A stretch of 64,000 nucleotides of DNA from Eudorina sp. 2006-703-Eu-15 (Eukaryota; Chlorophyta; Chlorophyceae; Chlamydomonadales; Volvocaceae): NCBI GenBank assembly GCA_003117195.1, contig BDSI01000022.1, positions 929,752 to 993,751 of the forward strand. The letters run 5' to 3'. Shown one piece after another: positions 60,520-64,000 of the stretch (its first letter is position 1; every line of letters begins with the position of its first letter). The position numbers and the translations under genes are program-made. Under the pieces are notes generated by a model that saw nothing but the letters and a program-made list of their open reading frames with translations, made no database searches and was not told the origin of the DNA.

Positions 60520-62048
60520 CTACACACCTGGCAGGAAGTGTCCGCCCGGGCCGCCCATCGGGTGTCCCACGGGTCCGCCCATGCCGTGGTGCGCGCCGGG
60601 CATCCCACCCATGGCCCCCGGCACGCCCGCCATCGGCCCCACTCCCATGGGCCCCACTCCTCCGGAAAGCAGCCCCGGCAACAGCGCCAGAGGCCCCGCC
60701 GCCATGGCGCCCAAGAAGTTATTGCCCGCGGGGCCCATGCCGCCCATGGGCCCCATGCCCGGGCCCATCGGCGGCATGCCCAGCTGCGGTATCTCCGGAG
60801 CCATCTGGCCCGCAGGGCCCCCACCGAAGCCGACGCTGCCACTGCCGCCACCAACTCTGTCTCCGCGGTCTGGCCCCCCGCGGCCGCCACGGCCTCCGCG
60901 GCCCCCCCGGCCGCCGAACCCGCCACGTCCGCCGCCGCCGCGGCCTTCCCCGGACATCCCGGGCCCAGACTGGAAGTGGCCCCCGGCGGGCGGCGGCGTT
61001 GGCCCACCACCTCTGTGTGAGGATCCGGGCTTGCCGCTGCCGGCCGCGCCGCTGCCCGCGAATGTCACAACGCAGGGCCGACCGTTGATGGGTTTCCTGC
61101 AGCGGAAGCAGCGGGAGTATCTACCTTGCTCGCTTGGTGTGGTGCACGATTCAGCGGCGTGCATGGCAACCCAGACCTACTTGCTGCGCTGCTCCCGCGG
61201 CATTGGGGCAGACAGCTCCGCCGGTGTCACGGCATACACCGCCATCCAGCCAGTGTGCTTAGTTTTGAACACACATAGTGGGACTCCATCCGGCATGCAT
61301 CGGTCGGCAACCTCAGTCCGCCCGTCGGGCGGCCACCTCCCATTCGGGATGTGTGCCAACCCACCCACCCACCCACCCGGCAAGTTGTTCCTTGCACCGA
61401 GCCGCCGCCTCCGGCTCCGCAAACTCCACCAGCACCGCGCCCTTGGAGCGACCGGTGGCTCGGTCCTCCACGAACTGCATCCCGCTGACCGGTCCGAAGG
61501 AGCTGCACACCGTCTCCACCTCCACATCGGAGGTCCACCAGGTGAGGTTAGCGATGTACACCTGACCCCCCGCCTCCCGGGCCTCACGCAAGGCCTGATT
61601 GCTTGGGCCAGGGGTTAGCTGCTGTGGTTGCTGCTGTTGGGGTTGCTGCTGGTGAATCTGTCCAGGAACCGGCGGCGGAAGGCTAGGCGGATCAGCGGGT
61701 CCCCGCCCCGGGTCCGTGGGACCGGCCGCAGGGTCCTCCCCGCTGTCTTGGAAGCCTAGGGATTAGCCGCCATATACGATGGAGGTGATACATTTGCCAC
61801 GGGCGGGAAGAAACGAAAGTCAAGCAAACAGCCCGCCGCCGAGACTGACCTTGGGCTCGTGGATCTCCATGTTGCTGCAATAAAAATTGACGATCAGAGC
61901 TCGTAGCATCCGGTTGAGGCATGCCTACAAGCAAGACATAAAGCACCAAGATATACCCCTTCGGTCCAACATGGAAACGTTTTGCCTCAAGCTTTTTTTA
62001 TCTCACGAAAAGCATACCATTCATGCCTTCCTCAAAGTCGAACTCCAT
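60520..62048 (-). CDS. CPSF6: CPSF6/CFIm68-like RRM protein (mRNA 3'-end processing)
   Basis: Probable large subunit of cleavage factor Im, which with CFIm25 selects poly(A) sites by binding UGUA in the nucleus. Exons, in transcript order: 62048-62018, 61755-61377, 61096-60520; phases agree, giving 328 residues. The N-terminus is acidic (EFDFEEG), then Pro/Gln-rich. The RRM spans about 75-150: RNP2 VYIANL followed by TWWTSD, the signature of the CPSF6/7 family, RNP1-like SKGAVLVEF, and INGRPCVVTF at the end. After it come an RGG-type Gly/Arg stretch and a Gly/Pro/Met-rich tail ending HFLPGV. The Arg/Ser- or Arg/Asp-rich C-terminus of animal CPSF6 is missing in this model. Either the protein is short or a donor at the GTGTGTAG just before the stop leads to further exons. 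Intron 1 contains a possible 25-nt microexon. Confidence 0.8.
61362..61379 (-). promoter_or_regulatory. G-quadruplex-type GGGT run containing the donor of CPSF6-like intron 2
   Basis: On the sense strand four GGG runs with single-T spacers span the exon-intron boundary (exon ends at 61377). This is the same arrangement as in TASH3 introns 7 and 13. Confidence 0.7.
61850..61874 (-). other. Possible 25-nt cassette microexon in CPSF6-like intron 1
   Basis: A U-rich tract ending TTGCAG precedes 25 nt that end in AAG before GTCAGT, so both splice sites are good. Inclusion would shift the frame and reach a stop about 21 codons into the next exon. Skipping it gives the full-length protein. It could be a poison exon or a chance match. 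Confidence 0.35.
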
Positions 62049-62464
62049 GGCCACTTAACAGTCTAGGCGATCCTTATATGTAACCCATTGAGCAACACAC
62101 CATTGCCTGTTATAATTCAGTCAGTGTCGTCGTATTTTACAGTCCCTCCACTTTAATATCGTCATGTTACAAACTTGAAAAATGCGTTGATGACAGCGCC
62201 TGTCTCTTCTATCAGCATACGTCGTGCAAATATGCTTCAGCAATTTCCTAACCTCAAACGACATCAACCACAAGAGCCCTCAATCACCGTCGTTGCCGTA
62301 CGTCTTACTAACGCTGGCGCCTGGCGGAAGGTTGCCTTCTCAGCCTTCAGCACACGCCTTCAGCATGTCCTAGCACGCCGTCATGCAACCTATTGGCAGG
62401 GACAGTCACATGTGGTGCTGTGAGCTAAGACACAGCACAATGCTTGCAAATTTGCAGGGCGTCG

Positions 62465-62506
62465 ATGGAGAGCACGCCCGTCAAGGCGCTGTCTGATGTT
62501 GTCACC
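62465..62506 (+). CDS. Candidate first coding exon of an unidentified plus-strand gene
   Basis: An ATG at 62465 lies 7 nt inside a segment with a good acceptor (AAATTTGCAG before 62458) and a good donor (ACC before GTAAGC at 62507). It encodes MESTPVKALSDVVT and ends in phase 0. A 5' non-coding exon would lie between 62049 and 62457. I could not find the following exon with confidence, so the product is unknown. It would be divergent from the CPSF6-like gene. Confidence 0.3.
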
Positions 62507-64000
62507 GTAAGCGATTACAAAATACTTTCAACGCTGTGCAATGACTCCCAGCACTAACGGGATTTGAAAAGACTCATGGAACCGCCGCACCCAATAGGCC
62601 CGAGGATCCCAAACAACTGCAAGCCCGCGAAAACCGATCAATGACGCGATATCCGACAGGATCCTGTCCTCTACATACGGCACATCGGCCCCACAGCTTC
62701 ACCATATCAAAAGCGCGGCCATGACCTATCTGCAACGCCCGGCCAGACTAGCTTGGGGATGATGGCCGCCAGAAACCCAAACATCGCCCTCTAGCTCCAG
62801 CCAACCGTCTGGTTACATGCAGCTACAAATTGCGATGCACGGTCCACTTGGTTCCATCGAGTAGAACAAGTCTCCAACAGCGCAGGTCCCACAGGTAATC
62901 TTCAGCATCCTCCTTGGCGCCCCATCCACCCTAGCCATGCACTGATACCCTCTGCAAAACGCGTTGTACACGACGCAAGCACACACCGCGACTGCAACAA
63001 GATACCCCCCCACCAACTCCGCGCACTCGACGCGGCGAACAATACTCGCACCGGCACAAAGCGGGGCCCAGGCACCCAGCACGAATTGGTCGCAGGTGGA
63101 GCAGGTGGAGCAGGTGGAGCACTGCTCTATATGGAGTTACCTGAACGGAGGGAGTAGTGCCAGGGCAGCAGCACGGGCAAATGCAGCTCATTACGACGTT
63201 CAGCAGGACGATGAACATGTCTACTAATGCGGAGTGTCTACAAGTGATGCAGGGGCGCGGCGCTGGGTGATGGCCCGCGCATAACTACGCGTGTCAACAA
63301 CGACCCCCTCATCCGCAACCGAAGAAAATTCTCATCGTTTACATGGCAACCAGAATCACGCGACACGAAATATCAGAGGTGTGCGCGAAAAGAAAACTTT
63401 CAAGGAGACGACAGCAGAAGGCAGAGGCAACGAAGCCGATAATGATGATTTGTACTACATGCTTCATGGCAAAGCCAACCGCGCAAATTGTCCCCGGCGG
63501 CTTCCCATCGTTGCCTCTGCCGGCACCCTGGTTGCTTGCATCAGATCTCCAAAAACAAAGCAAACACCGACGGGAAAGCATCATCCACCTCCGTACACAA
63601 AGCACGTACCTTGCACCACAATCACGCCGCGCAGCGGCGACAAATGCACTCCCGACAACGTCACCGGCAACGTCCCCCAAGTTATCGGGGACTCCTGCGG
63701 CTCGTAGACCACACCGCGCACGGAACAACCTAGGAGAGCACATACACCCTCTGTTCATGCGAGCTTCGCACCGTTCGGGCGTCAACACCCTAATGCCCCG
63801 GTAACAACGCACGCCTAGGCACAGGACCGAAGCCCTGATGACGCGGGCCAAAGGGCCCACGTCGAACGCTCGGGATGACCCTTGATGGGTCCGCGCGGCA
63901 AACCTGTCCCCAACCTGCGTGGCAAAGCCACACACCCCCTGCGTTGTCCGGCGTCGCCACGCGCGCATCCCCAACCCATTGAGCTGGGTCCGGCCGCAAT
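62507..64000. other. Unresolved right end of the window
   Basis: AT-content is intermediate. A Cys-rich minus-strand frame (MSCICPCCCPG near 63180, ending at a CAG before GTAACT at about 63141) and another Cys-containing frame ending at 62813 might be exons of one small gene, but the phases did not join. The frame at 63343-63804 on the plus strand is not recognisable. Confidence 0.35.

Noticed and set aside
1..64000. CRISPR arrays, prophage, insertion sequences or operons
   Set aside because: None seen. Introns, codon context and gene spacing are eukaryotic, and none of the repeats has a CRISPR spacer pattern.

Overview
The window is nuclear DNA from a green alga of the chlamydomonad/volvocine group. 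It is GC-rich and has many short introns with GTGAG/GTGCG donors and CAG acceptors, many (CA)n and GC-rich microsatellites, and long homopolymeric Ala, Gln and Gly tracts in proteins. It also encodes a RegA-like VARL/SAND-domain protein, a family known from volvocine algae. I reconstructed the gene models by hand. In every model below the intron phases agree across all exons, which is strong internal support. No database search was possible.

Layout, left to right. (1) 1-5342 minus: the N-terminal part of a DNA polymerase theta/TEBICHI homologue; its 3' end lies outside the window. (2) 6151-12366 plus: an eight-exon NOG1/Obg-type GTPase, probably plastid-targeted and PDE318-like, divergent from the first gene. 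(3) 12367-19189: no supported gene. Much of it may be a very long, GU-rich 3' UTR of the next gene. (4) 19190-24060 minus: the VARL/SAND (RegA-like) protein. (5) 24061-29214: a gene-poor stretch with AT-richer patches and possible transposon debris. (6) 29215-35298 minus: an eight-exon short-chain dehydrogenase/reductase-like protein with a Met in place of the catalytic Tyr. Its sixth intron holds a 2.2-kb pentanucleotide satellite. (7) 37638-44033 minus: a compact Raf-like (TKL) protein kinase. (8) 44338-57618 plus: a 21-exon TASH3 homologue (TSET/TPLATE complex) with two SH3 domains, divergent from the kinase across 304 bp. (9) 60520-62048 minus: a CPSF6/CFIm68-like RRM protein, convergent with TASH3. 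(10) 62049-64000: mostly unresolved, with one candidate first coding exon on the plus strand.

The genes do not form one pathway. They cover DNA end-joining repair, plastid ribosome or GTPase function, transcriptional control, metabolism, signalling, endocytosis and mRNA 3'-end processing. The points most worth following up are the RegA-like regulator with its unusual 3' flank, the ordered A-B-C satellite inside the SDR intron, the 44-bp-arm hairpin in a POLQ intron, G-quadruplex runs that contain the 5' splice site of three introns, a possible frame-breaking microexon in the CPSF6-like gene, and a second SH3 domain with Tyr-rich disordered segments in TASH3.
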